The notes: generated from the letters alone by a model not told the origin. Positions 23,454 through 35,312 are shown, counted from the first letter of the stretch. The stretch is 64,000 nt of DNA from Aeromicrobium sp. 9AM (GCF_902506105.1 NZ_LR733304.1:310001-374000), one strand, 5' to 3'. Numbers and translations: made by a program.

Positions 23454-24518
23454 TCAGCGCTCGCCCTTGGGCGAGAAGAAGTAGGAGACGAGGCGGGCGA
23501 TGAGGTTGAGCAGCATCACGATGACCAGCAGCACGAGGGCGGCGCCCCAGGCGCGGTCGATGCTGAACTGCGGCGGGATGCCGGGGTTGCGCTGTGATGC
23601 GAACGCAAAGACCGGCAGTGATGCCATGCGCCCGTTGAACAGGTTGAAGTTCACCGAGTCGGTCGTGCCGACGATGATCAGCAGGGGAGCGGTCTCGCCG
23701 ATCACGCGGGCGATCGACAACGTGATGCCGGTGACGATGCCGGCGAGGGATGTCGGCAGGACGACCTTGGCCACGGTCCGCCACTTCGGCACGCCGAGTG
23801 CGTACGACGCCTCCCGCAGCTCGTTGGGCACGAGCTTGAGCATCTCCTCGGTCGAACGGACGAGAATCGGGATCATCAGGACCGACAGGGCGACCGAGCC
23901 GCCGATGCCCATGCGGACGCCTTCACCGAAGAACAGCACGAAGAGCGCGTACGCGAACAGTCCGGCGACGATCGACGGGATGCCGGTCATGACGTCGACC
24001 AGGAACCGGATCCAGCGGGAGAGCCGGTTGCCCTCGGCGTACTCGACGAGGTAGATCGCGGCGAAGATGCCGATCGGGATCGAGATGACCGCAGCGGCGC
24101 CGGTGATCAGCAGCGTGCCGACCAGGGCGTGGTAGATGCCGCCACCCTCGCCGACGACGTTGCGCATCGAGTAGGTGAAGAACTCCGCCGACAGGACCTT
24201 GCTGCCCTTGCTGATGACGGTCCACAGGATGCTGAACAGCGGGAACATCGCGAGCGCGAACGCGGATGTCACCAAGGTCGTGACCAGCCGGTCGGTCGCC
24301 TTGCGGCGGCCCTCGACGGCGGCGGACCACAGCGGCAGAACCATGCAGATGAGCCAGGCGACCAGTGCGGCCTCCAGCAGGTTGGCACCGACGGCGTACG
24401 CGGCCGCGGCACCGAGGAGCCCGGCCGCGATGACGGCCCGCGGACCCCAGGTCGGCAGCTGCGCGCCGTAGAGCTCGCGCGAGACGTCGACGGGCGGCGG
24501 AGTGAGGGTGGTCGTCAT
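23454..24518 (-). CDS. pstA: Phosphate ABC permease PstA
   Basis: A 354-residue membrane permease, six core helices with the EAA-type loop [21 protein letters not shown]. It carries an N-terminal extension of two extra helices (about 30-85), longer than E. coli PstA (about 296 residues), as in other actinobacteria. Its ATG shares a base with the pstC stop, indicating coupled translation. Partners: PstC, PstB, PstS. Confidence 0.95.
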   Translation of the reverse strand: MTTTLTPPPVDVSRELYGAQLPTWGPRAVIAAGLLGAAAAYAVGANLLEAALVAWLICMVLPLWSAAVEGRRKATDRLVTTLVTSAFALAMFPLFSILWTVISKGSKVLSAEFFTYSMRNVVGEGGGIYHALVGTLLITGAAAVISIPIGIFAAIYLVEYAEGNRLSRWIRFLVDVMTGIPSIVAGLFAYALFVLFFGEGVRMGIGGSVALSVLMIPILVRSTEEMLKLVPNELREASYALGVPKWRTVAKVVLPTSLAGIVTGITLSIARVIGETAPLLIIVGTTDSVNFNLFNGRMASLPVFAFASQRNPGIPPQFSIDRAWGAALVLLVIVMLLNLIARLVSYFFSPKGER

Positions 24519-25465
24519 CAGTTGGCTCCGGAGAATTCCTTGCGGCGGTCCACGATGGACCGGGCGGCGAAGTTGACGAGGAAGGTGATCACGAACAGCA
24601 CCAGGCCGCTGGCGATCAGGGCGTTGACGCTCTTGCCCGTCGCTTCGGCGAAGCCCAGGGCGATGTTGGCGGCGATCGTGCTGGGGTTGTCGCTGCCGAT
24701 GAGGTTGGCGGTGACCGTGCCGACGCCGACCGAGAGCACCATCGCGACCGCGAGGGTCTCACCGAGGGCGCGGCCGAGACCGAGCATCGCGGCCGAGACG
24801 ATGCCGGAGCGGGCGTACGGGAAGATCGCGAGCCGGGCCATCTCCCAGCGGGTGGCGCCGAGGGCGAGGGCGGCCTCTTCGTGCAGGCGCGGGGTCTGCA
24901 GGAAGATCTCCCGGCAGATCGCGGTCATGATCGGCAGGATCATGACCGCCAGCACGATGCTCGCCGTCAGGATCGTTCGCCCGGTTGCCGAGGCGGGGCC
25001 GAAGAACGGCAGGAACCCGAGGTGCTCGTCGAGCCATGCGTAGAACGGGACCATTCGTGGTGCGAGGAACCCGATGCCCCACAGGCCGTAGACGACGCTC
25101 GGGACGGCGGCGAGCAGGTCGATCAGGTAGCCGAGACCCTGGCCGAGCTTGCGTGGTGCGTAGTGCGAGATGAAGAGGGCGACACCGATCGCGACCGGCA
25201 CCGCGATCAGCATGGCAATGGTCGCGGCGACCAGCGTGCCGAAGACGAGCGGCCAGACGTACGGCAGGAAGCTCTTGCCGCTCTTGACCTCGTCCGGGTG
25301 GGCGGTGATGCCGGGGATGCCTTGCACCGTCAAGAAGATCGCGACGCCCGCGAGGATGACGAGGATGAGAACTCCCGCACTCAGCGAGAGCCCGGAGAAG
25401 ATGCGGTCGCCGGGGCGGCGGATGACCGTGTTCTTCCCGGGAGCCGGGGCCTGCGTGCTGGTCAC
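24518..25465 (-). CDS. pstC: Phosphate ABC permease PstC
   Basis: A 315-residue permease with six helices and the EAA loop HEEAALALGATRWEMARLAI. Forms the membrane channel with PstA. GTG start. The 93-base gap to pstS contains a hairpin, so pstS transcript may be more abundant than pstCAB. Confidence 0.95.
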   Translation of the reverse strand: MTSTQAPAPGKNTVIRRPGDRIFSGLSLSAGVLILVILAGVAIFLTVQGIPGITAHPDEVKSGKSFLPYVWPLVFGTLVAATIAMLIAVPVAIGVALFISHYAPRKLGQGLGYLIDLLAAVPSVVYGLWGIGFLAPRMVPFYAWLDEHLGFLPFFGPASATGRTILTASIVLAVMILPIMTAICREIFLQTPRLHEEAALALGATRWEMARLAIFPYARSGIVSAAMLGLGRALGETLAVAMVLSVGVGTVTANLIGSDNPSTIAANIALGFAEATGKSVNALIASGLVLFVITFLVNFAARSIVDRRKEFSGAN

Positions 25466-25517
25466 AGGTGGTGCCTTTCAGGGGATGGAGGGACCGGAAC
25501 CCGGCCCTTGAGCCTGA

Positions 25518-25552
25518 CGGAAGGACGTGCGCCCTTCCGACAAGCTCACGGG
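25518..25552. repeat. Hairpin and degenerate repeat in the pstS-pstC gap
   Basis: CGGAAGG and CCTTCCG form a 7-base stem (25518-25539), overlapped by CCCTTCCGACAAGCTCACGG, a degenerate version of the repeat found inside two genes at 32529 and 44541. In the transcript this hairpin follows pstS and could terminate or process the message, raising PstS over the permease. Confidence 0.5.
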
Positions 25553-25558
25553 TCGGGG

Positions 25559-26650
25559 TCAGCTGGCCTTGATCGTCTCGATCGCGGCCTGGACCTTCTT
25601 GCCGAAGTCCGCGGTGAGCGGAGCCGATCCGGCGGTGTCACCGGCGGCCTTCTGGCCCTCGGGGCTGGCGACGTACGTCAGCCATGCCTTGATGAGGGCT
25701 GCGTCCTTCGCGGGCGCCTGGCAGGCGATCTGGTACGACGCCAGGACGATCGGGTAGACGCCGGCCTCGGTCGAGGTGCGGTCGATGTCGATCGCGATGT
25801 CCGTGGCGGCGCGTCCGGCGACAGCCTTCGAGGTGTCGAGCACCTTGGCGGCAGCCTCAGGCGTGGCGGCGTTGAACGTGTCGCCCACCTTGACCTTGGC
25901 CTGGCCGAGGTCGCCGGCCTGGCTCTCGTCGGCGTAGCCGATCGTGCCCTTGCCGCTCGTGACGGCAGCCACGACGCCCGAGGTGCCCTCGGCAGCCTCG
26001 CCGCCCTTGACCGGCCACGTCTGTCCGGGCTCGGCGGTCCATGCGCCCTCAGCAGCCTTCGACAGGTAGTCGGTGAAGTTCTGCGTCGTGCCCGAGTCGT
26101 CGGAGCGGTGCACCGCCGTGATCTTGGTGCTGGGCAGCTTGGCGTCGGGGTTGTCGGCCTTGATGGCCGCGTCGTCCCACGTCGTGATCTTGCCGGCGAA
26201 GATGTCGGCGATCGTCTTCGGAGTCAGGTTGAGCTCCTTGACGCCGTCGAGGTTGAAGATGACGGCGATGGGGCTGACGTAGACCGGAACCTCGACGACG
26301 TCGCCCTTGCACAGGGTCTTGGCCTTGGCGAGCTCGTCGTCGTCCAGGTAGGCGTCCGAGCCGGCGATCGACAGGCCGCCGGCGAGGAACTGCTCGCGGC
26401 CGGCGCCGGAGCCGGCGGGGTCGTAGTTGACGGTGGCGTCGGGGTTCGTGGTCTGGAAGGCCTTCTTCCAGGCAGCCACAGCGGCTTCCTGGGCGCTGGA
26501 TCCGCCGGCGTTGAGCGTGCCGGAGACCTTGCTGCCGGAGCCGGTCGAGTCCGAACCGTCGGATTCGTTGCCTGCACCGCAGGCGCTGAGGCCGAAGGCG
26601 AGTGCGAGCGCGGCCGCGGGGGCGGCGAGGCGCAGTGAGTTGCGGTTCAC
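25559..26650 (-). CDS. pstS: Phosphate-binding lipoprotein PstS
   Basis: A 363-residue exported lipoprotein: signal sequence to lipobox LSACG (lipidated Cys at about 24), then a phosphate-binding fold with GSKVSGTLNAGGSSAQ, YDPAGSGAGREQFLAGG, VHRSDDSGTTQNFTDYL and GTSGVVAAVTSGKGTIGY, the phosphate-contact loops. It delivers phosphate to PstCA at the outer face of the membrane. GTG start; first gene of the operon, with a Pho box 81 bases upstream. Confidence 0.96.
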   Translation of the reverse strand: MNRNSLRLAAPAAALALAFGLSACGAGNESDGSDSTGSGSKVSGTLNAGGSSAQEAAVAAWKKAFQTTNPDATVNYDPAGSGAGREQFLAGGLSIAGSDAYLDDDELAKAKTLCKGDVVEVPVYVSPIAVIFNLDGVKELNLTPKTIADIFAGKITTWDDAAIKADNPDAKLPSTKITAVHRSDDSGTTQNFTDYLSKAAEGAWTAEPGQTWPVKGGEAAEGTSGVVAAVTSGKGTIGYADESQAGDLGQAKVKVGDTFNAATPEAAAKVLDTSKAVAGRAATDIAIDIDRTSTEAGVYPIVLASYQIACQAPAKDAALIKAWLTYVASPEGQKAAGDTAGSAPLTADFGKKVQAAIETIKAS

Positions 26651-26730
26651 GGGGGGTCCCTCTCTGGGATTCTTTAGATGCTTACGTCCCGTGACGCTAT
26701 GAGCCGCAGATGTATCGATGTCCGACCGAG

Positions 26731-26748
26731 GGTGAACGCGCGGTGAAC
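26731..26748 (-). promoter_or_regulatory. PHO box of pstSCAB
   Basis: Minus strand carries two exact GTTCACC units with an 11-base period (GTTCACC-GCGC-GTTCACC), the direct-repeat PhoP site known in Streptomyces; a weaker unit may extend to 26759. It lies 81 bases before pstS, implying PhoP activation under phosphate limitation. Confidence 0.88.
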
Positions 26749-26789
26749 GGTGATGTAACGGTCGAGATGACTTCCGGTGGTTTTGCCTG

Positions 26790-27677
26790 TCAGGGCAGCT
26801 TCTCGGTCGCGATGACTGCGCCCTTGCGATGGTGAACGACGATGGCCTCGCCGGTCGCCAGCTCGTGCACGTCGGTGCCGATCGCGTCGAAGATCCACGG
26901 CAGCGTGGGCCGGTGCGAGCACAGCACGACGGGCTTCTTGCGGTCCAGCAGGGCAGCGACCGATCGGGTGACCTGGGCGGCCCGGGTGTCCTCGGAGAGC
27001 CGGTCGTCGATCTCGAGGAACGTGATGATCGAGTGTGCGTACGGCTCCACCGTCTGCGCGCAGCGTACGGCCGGGCTGCTCACGACTCGGCGCGCCCCGT
27101 AAGCGGCCAGCAGCGGCACGAGGGCGCGGGCCTGCTCGATGCCGACCGGCGTCAGCGGGCGTTCGAGGTCGTCGTCGTAGTCCGCGCGGGACGCGGCCTT
27201 GCCGTGGCGCAGCACGATCAAGGTGCGAGCGCGATGGCCCTGGCGCTCGCGCAGGCTGCGGAAGTCCTCCAGCACCTGGATGTCGTGGGGGTACGTCAGC
27301 AGCTCGCGGGCCTCGCGGACGCCGACCCAGCGGAGCTCGTCGACCTCCTTGTTGGGCTTGAACGGCTCGTCGGCGCCTGACCCGATGGCGCGGGCGGACC
27401 AGTAGTCGACCACCTTCGTGCCGTTCGCGACCTGGTAGCGGACCTGGACGAGTGGCGGCCCGAGGCGTACCCGCAGGCCGGTCTCCTCGGCGATCTCGCG
27501 CACCGCGGTGGCCTGCAGCGCCTCACCGGGATCGACCTTGCCCTTGGGGAAGGTCCAGTCGTCGTACGACGGCCGGTGCACCACCAGCACGTCGACCCGC
27601 GGCTCCGAGCGACCGGATCCGGCTCGCTTGCGCCAGACGACTCCGCCCGCGGCGTTGATGATCCGTTCACTTGCCAT
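26790..27677 (-). CDS. mutT1: MutT1-like NUDIX hydrolase with histidine phosphatase domain
   Basis: A 295-residue two-domain enzyme. Residues 1-140 are a NUDIX domain with a Nudix box around GEALQATAVREIAEETGL. Residues 150-295 are a histidine-phosphatase domain beginning VLRHGKAASR, with later SSPAVRCAQT and LCSHRPTLP. This arrangement is that of mycobacterial MutT1, which hydrolyses 8-oxo-GTP/8-oxo-dGTP and diadenosine polyphosphates. Near ppk as in mycobacteria, where the two genes are also neighbours. ATG at 27677, seven bases into the divergent reading frame's upstream region. Confidence 0.9.
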   Translation of the reverse strand: MASERIINAAGGVVWRKRAGSGRSEPRVDVLVVHRPSYDDWTFPKGKVDPGEALQATAVREIAEETGLRVRLGPPLVQVRYQVANGTKVVDYWSARAIGSGADEPFKPNKEVDELRWVGVREARELLTYPHDIQVLEDFRSLRERQGHRARTLIVLRHGKAASRADYDDDLERPLTPVGIEQARALVPLLAAYGARRVVSSPAVRCAQTVEPYAHSIITFLEIDDRLSEDTRAAQVTRSVAALLDRKKPVVLCSHRPTLPWIFDAIGTDVHELATGEAIVVHHRKGAVIATEKLP

Positions 27678-27721
27678 ACGCGTATTCTCCCCTGAGAAGA
27701 TGGCCGGCGGATGAAGGAGAC

Positions 27722-28813
27722 ATGGACGGGATGCGACTCCGGTTCGTCATGGTCTCCGTCCTGGCCCCCCTGCTCGTGATCGCGGTGGCGATCGTCGGGG
27801 CCCGATGGGTCGGTGACGAGGTGGCCGCCGACAGCCGCTCGGCCATGACGTCGGCACTCGACTCGCTGCCGGCCGACACCCAGGTCGCCGGTTTCACGGA
27901 CTGGTCGCGGGTCCGCCAGGCACTCCGGCTGGGTGGATCGAAGTCCGCGTCGGCCAGGGCGGCGCTGACTGATGACGCCTCGTTGCGCGACCTGTCGACC
28001 CGCTCGGTCATCGGCCAGCACACCGAGGAGATGCACGACGCGTACGGCTGGTCGGTGGCGGACCTCGACTGGGAGGCGTACGGGCAGGCGAAGGACGGGT
28101 CCGTGATGGTCGGCAAGCTCGACGACTCGGTGTCGTTCGCGTCCGTACGGGCGCACCTCGGCAAGCTCGGCTATGCGGACGACGACGGGGTGTGGACGAT
28201 CGACGCCGACAACAACAGCACCGTGAACCCTGAGCTGGCGTCGACGCTGGCGGCCGTCACGCTGGTGCCCAGCCTGCGCCTCGTGGTCGCAGCGGACCGG
28301 GCCCCGTACGCATCCGCGGTCCTGGAGACGATCCACCGCGACGCGCCGTCGCTGTTGAGCGTACGAGCCGCCGCCGACGTGGCGGACACGCTCGCGGGAG
28401 CCGACAGCGTGCTCCTGCAGACCGGGTCGTTCACCTGTCAGTCCGCGTCGCTCGACGACGCCGGTGCCGACGTCAAGGCCCAGGCGCGCGCCGCGATCGA
28501 CCGGGCCGGCGAGCTGGTCGAGCCGACGTACGCGGGTCGCGCGCTCGACGCCGGGTCGCGGACGAGCGAGACCATGCGCTTCGCCTTCGGTTTCCGCTCG
28601 CCGTCGGTCGCCGCGCGCCAGCTCCAGGTGCGCCGGGCGCTCGCCTCCGGCCCGTTCATCGGGCGCTCCGGGCAGCTCGAGGAGTCGCTCGTGCTGCGGT
28701 TGTCAGCGGTGCGGGGGAGTGCTGCCGTGCTGCGCTTCAGCCACGACCCGGACAGCACGGCGTACATGGGCGCCGACGGCCCCCTGCTCTTCGCCGGCTG
28801 CCCGTTGCCCTAG
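27722..28813 (+). CDS. Hypothetical membrane-anchored exported protein
   Basis: A 363-residue protein that I do not recognise. One N-terminal hydrophobic segment (RFVMVSVLAPLLVIAVAIVG) anchors or exports it; the rest is an extracytoplasmic domain with no cysteine clusters or repeats apparent. I start at ATG 27722, preceded by AAGGAG. It is divergent from mutT1 and convergent with ppk, with a palindromic element after its stop. A link to phosphate metabolism is suggested only by position. Confidence 0.75.
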   Translation: MDGMRLRFVMVSVLAPLLVIAVAIVGARWVGDEVAADSRSAMTSALDSLPADTQVAGFTDWSRVRQALRLGGSKSASARAALTDDASLRDLSTRSVIGQHTEEMHDAYGWSVADLDWEAYGQAKDGSVMVGKLDDSVSFASVRAHLGKLGYADDDGVWTIDADNNSTVNPELASTLAAVTLVPSLRLVVAADRAPYASAVLETIHRDAPSLLSVRAAADVADTLAGADSVLLQTGSFTCQSASLDDAGADVKAQARAAIDRAGELVEPTYAGRALDAGSRTSETMRFAFGFRSPSVAARQLQVRRALASGPFIGRSGQLEESLVLRLSAVRGSAAVLRFSHDPDSTAYMGADGPLLFAGCPLP

Positions 28814-28835
28814 CAGCGACCACCCGCTCCCTAGT

Positions 28836-28921
28836 GAGGCCGCCTGCGGCCGAACGGGAGCGAGCTCTGCGAGCGAAGGGCGGTGCCGTCGCAGGCTCGC
28901 TCACGCACCCCAACCACCGAG
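28836..28921. repeat. Dispersed GC-rich palindromic element, second copy
   Basis: Begins with GAGGCCGCCTGCGGCCGAAC and ends with CAACCACCGAG, the inverse of the CTCGGTGGTTG boundary at 22480. Inner complementary segments (GAGCGAGC, GCTCGCTC) allow a strong fold. It fills the gap between the convergent hypothetical gene and ppk. Confidence 0.7.
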
Positions 28922-28927
28922 GTCGGC

Positions 28928-31048
<2,121 letters not shown>

Positions 31049-31084
31049 GTCATGAGTGTCCACATGTCTACTTTGGCAGGCGAA

Positions 31085-31102
31085 GATGAACGCGGATTGA
31101 AC
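31085..31102 (-). promoter_or_regulatory. PHO box-like repeat before ppk1
   Basis: The minus strand reads GTTCAAT-CCGC-GTTCATC: two units matching GTTCACC at five of seven bases each with the correct 11-base period. It lies 37 bases before the ppk1 ATG, consistent with PhoP control of polyphosphate synthesis. Confidence 0.65.
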
Positions 31103-31130
31103 AAACCGGCGATGCGCTACCTTGTCGACC

Positions 31131-32174
31131 ATGTCGCTCCTGGCCCAGCTGGTCGGCTCTGCTCGCGGGGTCACCGCCCGCTCGCTCCTCGCGCTGCCGC
31201 GGCCGGTGGTCAGGCGCCTGGCCGGAGCGCCCGTCGTGATCGACGGCCGGACCCTGGACCCCGAGATGCAGCTCCTGCTCCGCCTCCAGCGCATCGAGGG
31301 GCCCGCCGTCGAGACCCTGCCGATCCGCAAGGGCCGGGCCAACGTGGTGTCGGCCACTGCTGTCGCCGGTGGCAGCCAGCCGATCGGCGCCGTCACCGAC
31401 CGGACGATCGACGGCCCCGGAGGGCCGCTCACGCTGCGCTTCTACACGCCGCGTGGACTGACCGGCGACGCCCCGGCGCTGGTGTTCTTCCACGGCGGCG
31501 CGTGGATCTACGGTGACCTCGACAGTCACGACCCGACGTGCCGGTTCCTGGCGGAGGAGGCCCAGGTGAGGGTCGTCGCGGTCGACTACCGACTGGCGCC
31601 CGAGGCGACATTCCCTGCGGCGTTCGATGACGTGTGGGCCGCCTGGACGTGGGTCACCGAGCACGCCAAGGGCATCGCGATCGATCCCAGCCGCATCGCG
31701 GTGGGCGGCGACAGCGTCGGTGGCGGCCTCGCCGCGCTGGTCGCGCAACGCGCGGTTGGTGAGGAGGGGATCAAGCCGGCCTTCCAGCTGCTGATCTACC
31801 CGGTGACGGACGTGGCGGGGACGAGCGCCAGCCGCACGACGTACGCCGAGGGGTTCTACCTCACCAAGGCGTTCATGGACCTCGGCGGGGAGAGCTACCT
31901 GCGCGGCGACGAGGACCTGGCCGACCCGCGGCTGTCCCCGCTTCCGCAGGACGTCACGGGCGTCGCGCCGGCCTATGTGGTCACCGCGGGGTTCGACATC
32001 CTGCGCGACGAGGGCAAGGCGTACGCCGACAAGCTACGCGCGGCCGGTGTGCCGGTCGAGTACGTCTGCGAGGACGGCCTGATCCATACGTTCGTCAACA
32101 TGGTGGGTGTCGGCCGCTCCGCCCCCAAGGCGGTGCGCCGCGCCGCCGCCGCCCTCCAACGCGGCCTCTCCTGA
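31131..32174 (+). CDS. Alpha/beta hydrolase, HSL-type esterase
   Basis: A 347-residue esterase/lipase of the hormone-sensitive-lipase family: oxyanion motif [11 protein letters not shown], nucleophile GGDSVGGGL, and a C-terminal [15 protein letters not shown] containing the catalytic His, with Asp in [11 protein letters not shown] region of about 75 residues precedes the fold. Substrate unknown, probably short-chain acyl esters. Start taken at ATG 31131. Divergent from ppk1 and convergent with mshD across a repeat array. Confidence 0.9.
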   Translation: MSLLAQLVGSARGVTARSLLALPRPVVRRLAGAPVVIDGRTLDPEMQLLLRLQRIEGPAVETLPIRKGRANVVSATAVAGGSQPIGAVTDRTIDGPGGPLTLRFYTPRGLTGDAPALVFFHGGAWIYGDLDSHDPTCRFLAEEAQVRVVAVDYRLAPEATFPAAFDDVWAAWTWVTEHAKGIAIDPSRIAVGGDSVGGGLAALVAQRAVGEEGIKPAFQLLIYPVTDVAGTSASRTTYAEGFYLTKAFMDLGGESYLRGDEDLADPRLSPLPQDVTGVAPAYVVTAGFDILRDEGKAYADKLRAAGVPVEYVCEDGLIHTFVNMVGVGRSAPKAVRRAAAALQRGLS

Positions 32175-32177
32175 CGC

Positions 32178-32312
32178 TGACGGGTCACTTTTGGCCCGGT
32201 GACGGGTCAGAAGTCGCCCGGTGACGGGTCAGAAGTGGTCTGCCGTCCGGGCAGGAAGTGACCCGTGAGTGGTCCAAAAGCGACCCGTCACCGGGCGAAA
32301 AGTGACCCGTCA
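32178..32312. repeat. Tandem and inverted repeat array between convergent genes
   Basis: Three direct units starting TGACGGGTCA lie at 32178, 32200 and 32222 (22-base period, each followed by a variant of GAAGTCGCCCGG), and the inverse TGACCCGTCA type recurs at 32303-32312, reaching the mshD stop codon. The whole stretch folds back on itself. It could terminate both converging genes. Confidence 0.75.
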
Positions 32313-33143
32313 GCCGACGGCTGAATAGAGGACGTCCTTCTTCCAGTCCTGGAAGCCGAGGTTGCGGTAGACCTTGAGGGCCGGGGCGTTGTCACCCTCG
32401 ACGTAGAGGTCGACGATCGGCAGGCCCTGCTCGTACATGTGGCGCAGCCCGCGAGCCGTGAGCGCCGTGCCGAGGCCGCCACCCTGCGCGTCCGGGTCGA
32501 TGCCGACGACGTAGACCTCTCCACTCATCGCTTGTCCTGAGCCTGTCGAAGGGACCTTGGTCCAGTGGAACCCGACGATGCGCCCGTCGCGTTCGGCGAC
32601 GAACAGCCCAGCGGGATCGAACCACTCTGTCGACGTACGCCGGGCGAAGTCCGCAGCGTCCATCGCACCCTGCTCCGGGTGATGGGCGAACGCGCGCGCG
32701 TTGACCGCGATGACCTGGTCGGCATCAGCAGGGGCGTACGAGCGGATCGTGATGCCATCCGGTACGCGCTCGGGCTCCGGGGCGCCGTCGAACGTCAGGC
32801 GCAGCACGAGCAGGATGCGCTCGGCGACCAGTCCCGCTGCAGCGGCCAGGGCCTGTGCGCCAGGGAGGTCACCGTGCGCCCAGAAGCGGTCCTCACCGTC
32901 GGCCATGAGCTCGTCGAGGATGCGACGGCCCTTGCCGGCTCGTCGGTGTGCGGGGTCGACGACGATCTCGACCGGCGCATCGCCCACGGCGTACGCCGCA
33001 GCGGAGATCGAGCCGTCGGACTCGGTCCGGTGCACCAGCACCCGCGGGCGCGAGCAGTCTCTCAGGGCGAACAGGCTGGCCTCGTTGAACGGCTCGACGC
33101 CGTCGGCCTCGGCGGCCCGTTCGGCCAGCTCGAGGATGCTCAT
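32310..33143 (-). CDS. mshD: Mycothiol synthase MshD
   Basis: A 277-residue tandem GNAT protein: N-terminal acetyltransferase-like domain (about 1-130) and catalytic C-terminal domain (135-277) with EVYVVGIDPDAQGGGLGTALT (acetyl-CoA loop) and LYVEGDNAPALKVYRNLGF. It acetylates Cys-GlcN-Ins to finish mycothiol, the actinobacterial thiol. ATG overlaps the carboxylase stop by four bases. The loop KVPSTGSGQAMSG carries the in-frame repeat at 32529, absent from homologues as I know them. Gene order next to glnR resembles mycobacteria. Confidence 0.93.
   Translation of the reverse strand: MSILELAERAAEADGVEPFNEASLFALRDCSRPRVLVHRTESDGSISAAAYAVGDAPVEIVVDPAHRRAGKGRRILDELMADGEDRFWAHGDLPGAQALAAAAGLVAERILLVLRLTFDGAPEPERVPDGITIRSYAPADADQVIAVNARAFAHHPEQGAMDAADFARRTSTEWFDPAGLFVAERDGRIVGFHWTKVPSTGSGQAMSGEVYVVGIDPDAQGGGLGTALTARGLRHMYEQGLPIVDLYVEGDNAPALKVYRNLGFQDWKKDVLYSAVG
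32529..32554. repeat. 26-base repeat in frame inside mshD
   Basis: On the coding strand it contains TTCGACAGGCTCAGG and encodes Pro-Ser-Thr-Gly-Ser-Gly-Gln-Ala. An identical 26-base copy, in the same frame, is at 44541-44566 inside ygfZ. Confidence 0.9.
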
Positions 33144-34564
33144 CGTGCCCTCAGCGCCACGAGCTGGGACCCGACCTCGGCGGCGATCGCCCGCGCCAGC
33201 TGCTCCGGGGTGTCGCCCTCCGGCTCGGCGACGAGGTGGTGCACCGTGCCGTTCTCGAACAGGTCGATCGCGCTGACGCGCTGCGCCTCGGCCATCTCGG
33301 CGGCATGGTCGAGGTCGCCGTGCACGATCGCGCTGGCGCCCTCGGGCGGCAGCGGTGACAGCCAGGCGTTCTCGGCGGCGATCACGACGTCGGCGGGAAG
33401 CAGCGCCAGGGCGCCACCGCCGCACCCCTGGCCCAGGATCACCGACACCGTCGGCACCCGCATGGTCGACATCCACGAGATGCACCGGGCGATCTCGCCG
33501 GCGATCGCGCCTTGCTCGGCCTCGGGCGACAGCTCGGCACCGGGGGTGTCGATGAACGACACCAAGGGCAGTCGCAGCTCGTTGGCCAGCCGCATCCCGC
33601 GGCGCGCCTCGCGCAACGCGGCCGGCCCCATGGGCTTGAAGCGGGTCTGGGTCGTACGGTCCTGGCCGATCACGATGCACGGCTGGCCGTCGATCCGGGC
33701 CATCGCGACGATCATGGCGCTGTCGCGCTCGCCCTTCTCGGTGCCCTGCAGGCGCAGCGTCGCGTCGCTGCCGTAGCGCAGCACCTCGCGTACGCCCGCG
33801 CGTTGCCGGGCCCGCGTGATCTGGATCGACTCCCAAGCCGAGCGCTTGCGGGTGACCTCGCCCGTGCGCAGCTCGCGGGTCTGCGGCGTGGGCGGGTCGA
33901 TCAGCAGGCTGAGCGCGCGGTCGACCAGGAGCGGCAGCTCGTCCGGCAGTACGACGGCGTCGATGATGCCGCGATCGGCGAGGTTCTCGGCGGTCTGCAC
34001 GTTGGGCGGGAAGGGGCGGCCCTCCATGAGCTCGTAGACCTTGGGGCCGAGGAACCCGATCAGCGCTCCGGGCTCGGCGACCGTGACGTGGGCCAGGGAT
34101 CCCCACGACGCGAACACGCCGCCGGTCGTCGGGTGCCGCAGATAGATGAGGTACGGCAGTCCGGCCGCGCGGTGATCCATGATGGCGCGGGAGATGTCGA
34201 CCATGTGCACGAAGGCGGGCGTGCCCTCCTGCATACGGGTGCCGCCGGAGGCGGTGGTCGCCAGCAGCGGTAGTCCTTCAGCCGTCGCTCGGCGCACTGC
34301 CGACACGATCCGCTTGGCGGCGGCCTGCCCGATCGATCCGGCGAGGAACCTGAACTCGTTGACCAGCACGGCCACGGGCCTGCCATGCATCAGCCCGCGT
34401 CCGGTCAGCACCGACTCGTCGGTGCCGGCCCGTTCGGCCGCCGCGATGAGCTCCTGCTGGTACTTCGGGTCGAGCCCGGAGTGGTCGACCGGCTCGTCCC
34501 ACGACTCGAACGATCCCTCGTCGAGCACGAGGTCGAGGAGACCGCGGGCAGTCAGATGAGCCAT
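33140..34564 (-). CDS. Acyl-CoA carboxylase carboxyltransferase, AccD-AccA fusion
   Basis: A 474-residue protein with a beta-type half (about 1-230; ASGGTRMQEG, GGVFASWGSLAHV) and an alpha-type half (235-474; RFKPMGPAALREARRGMRLA, VSFIDTPGAELSPEAE, LGQGCGGGALALLPAD). It transfers CO2 from carboxybiotin to an acyl-CoA such as acetyl-CoA. The zinc ribbon seen at the start of E. coli AccD is missing. No biotin carboxylase or carrier gene is nearby. Start at ATG 34564; it overlaps mshD by four bases. Confidence 0.88.
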   Translation of the reverse strand: MAHLTARGLLDLVLDEGSFESWDEPVDHSGLDPKYQQELIAAAERAGTDESVLTGRGLMHGRPVAVLVNEFRFLAGSIGQAAAKRIVSAVRRATAEGLPLLATTASGGTRMQEGTPAFVHMVDISRAIMDHRAAGLPYLIYLRHPTTGGVFASWGSLAHVTVAEPGALIGFLGPKVYELMEGRPFPPNVQTAENLADRGIIDAVVLPDELPLLVDRALSLLIDPPTPQTRELRTGEVTRKRSAWESIQITRARQRAGVREVLRYGSDATLRLQGTEKGERDSAMIVAMARIDGQPCIVIGQDRTTQTRFKPMGPAALREARRGMRLANELRLPLVSFIDTPGAELSPEAEQGAIAGEIARCISWMSTMRVPTVSVILGQGCGGGALALLPADVVIAAENAWLSPLPPEGASAIVHGDLDHAAEMAEAQRVSAIDLFENGTVHHLVAEPEGDTPEQLARAIAAEVGSQLVALRAR

Positions 34565-34604
34565 GCGCTCATCTTCGCAGGACGCCCGCGCTCCGGGGCA
34601 GCGG

Positions 34605-35312
34605 CTACGCGTCGGCCGTGTCGCGTGCCGGCTCGGTCTTGGTCGCGACGAAGCGGTAGCCGACGTTGCGCACCGTGCCGATGAGCGTCTCGTTGTCGGT
34701 GCCGAGCTTGGCACGCAGCCGGCGTACGTGGACGTCGACCGTGCGGGTGCCGCCGAAGTAGTCGTAGCCCCACACCTCCTGCAACAGCTGCTGGCGGGTG
34801 AAGACCCGGCCGGGGTGCTGCGCGAGGAACTTGAGCAGCTCGAACTCCTTGAACGTCAGGTCGAGCGTGCGGTTCTCGAGCTTCGCGGTGTAGGTCGCGT
34901 CGTCGACGACGAGCCCGCTCGAGGAGATGACATGGCTCTCGTTGTCGCCGTCGAGCGTTGCCGCGATGCGCCCGATGCCGAGGCGCAGACGGGCCTCGAG
35001 CTCGGCCGGGCCGGCAGTCGTGAGGATGACGTCGTCCATGCCCCAGTCGGACGCGGCAACCGCCAGGCCACCCTCGGTCAGGATGAGGATCAGGGGGCAC
35101 TCGACGCCGGTCGTACGGATGACGCGCGTGAGGCTGCGGACCTGCGCGAGGTCATGGCGCCCATCGACCAGCACTGCGTCACAGGGTGGCGCGTCCAGCA
35201 GGGCGCTCGCCTCTGCGGGCAGGATCTTGACGTGGTGCGGCAGCAGCGCGAGCGCGGGCAACACCTCGACCGACGACTGCGTGCTCTTGGTGAGGAGGAG
35301 CAGGTGGGACAT
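34605..35312 (-). CDS. glnR: Nitrogen response regulator GlnR
   Basis: A 235-residue OmpR/PhoB-type regulator. The atypical receiver (about 1-125; [38 protein letters not shown]) and winged helix ([36 protein letters not shown]) closely follow actinobacterial GlnR, which works as a dimer without a partner kinase and controls glutamine synthetase, AmtB and other nitrogen genes. No kinase gene is adjacent, in keeping with an orphan. Neighbouring mshD and the sulfur genes reproduce the mycobacterial order. A hairpin terminator lies 55 bases upstream. Confidence 0.92.
   Translation of the reverse strand: MSHLLLLTKSTQSSVEVLPALALLPHHVKILPAEASALLDAPPCDAVLVDGRHDLAQVRSLTRVIRTTGVECPLILILTEGGLAVAASDWGMDDVILTTAGPAELEARLRLGIGRIAATLDGDNESHVISSSGLVVDDATYTAKLENRTLDLTFKEFELLKFLAQHPGRVFTRQQLLQEVWGYDYFGGTRTVDVHVRRLRAKLGTDNETLIGTVRNVGYRFVATKTEPARDTADA

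Noticed and set aside
32178..32312. CRISPR array
   Set aside because: Repeat unit is 22 bases, spacers are not distinct, there is an inverted half and there are no cas genes.
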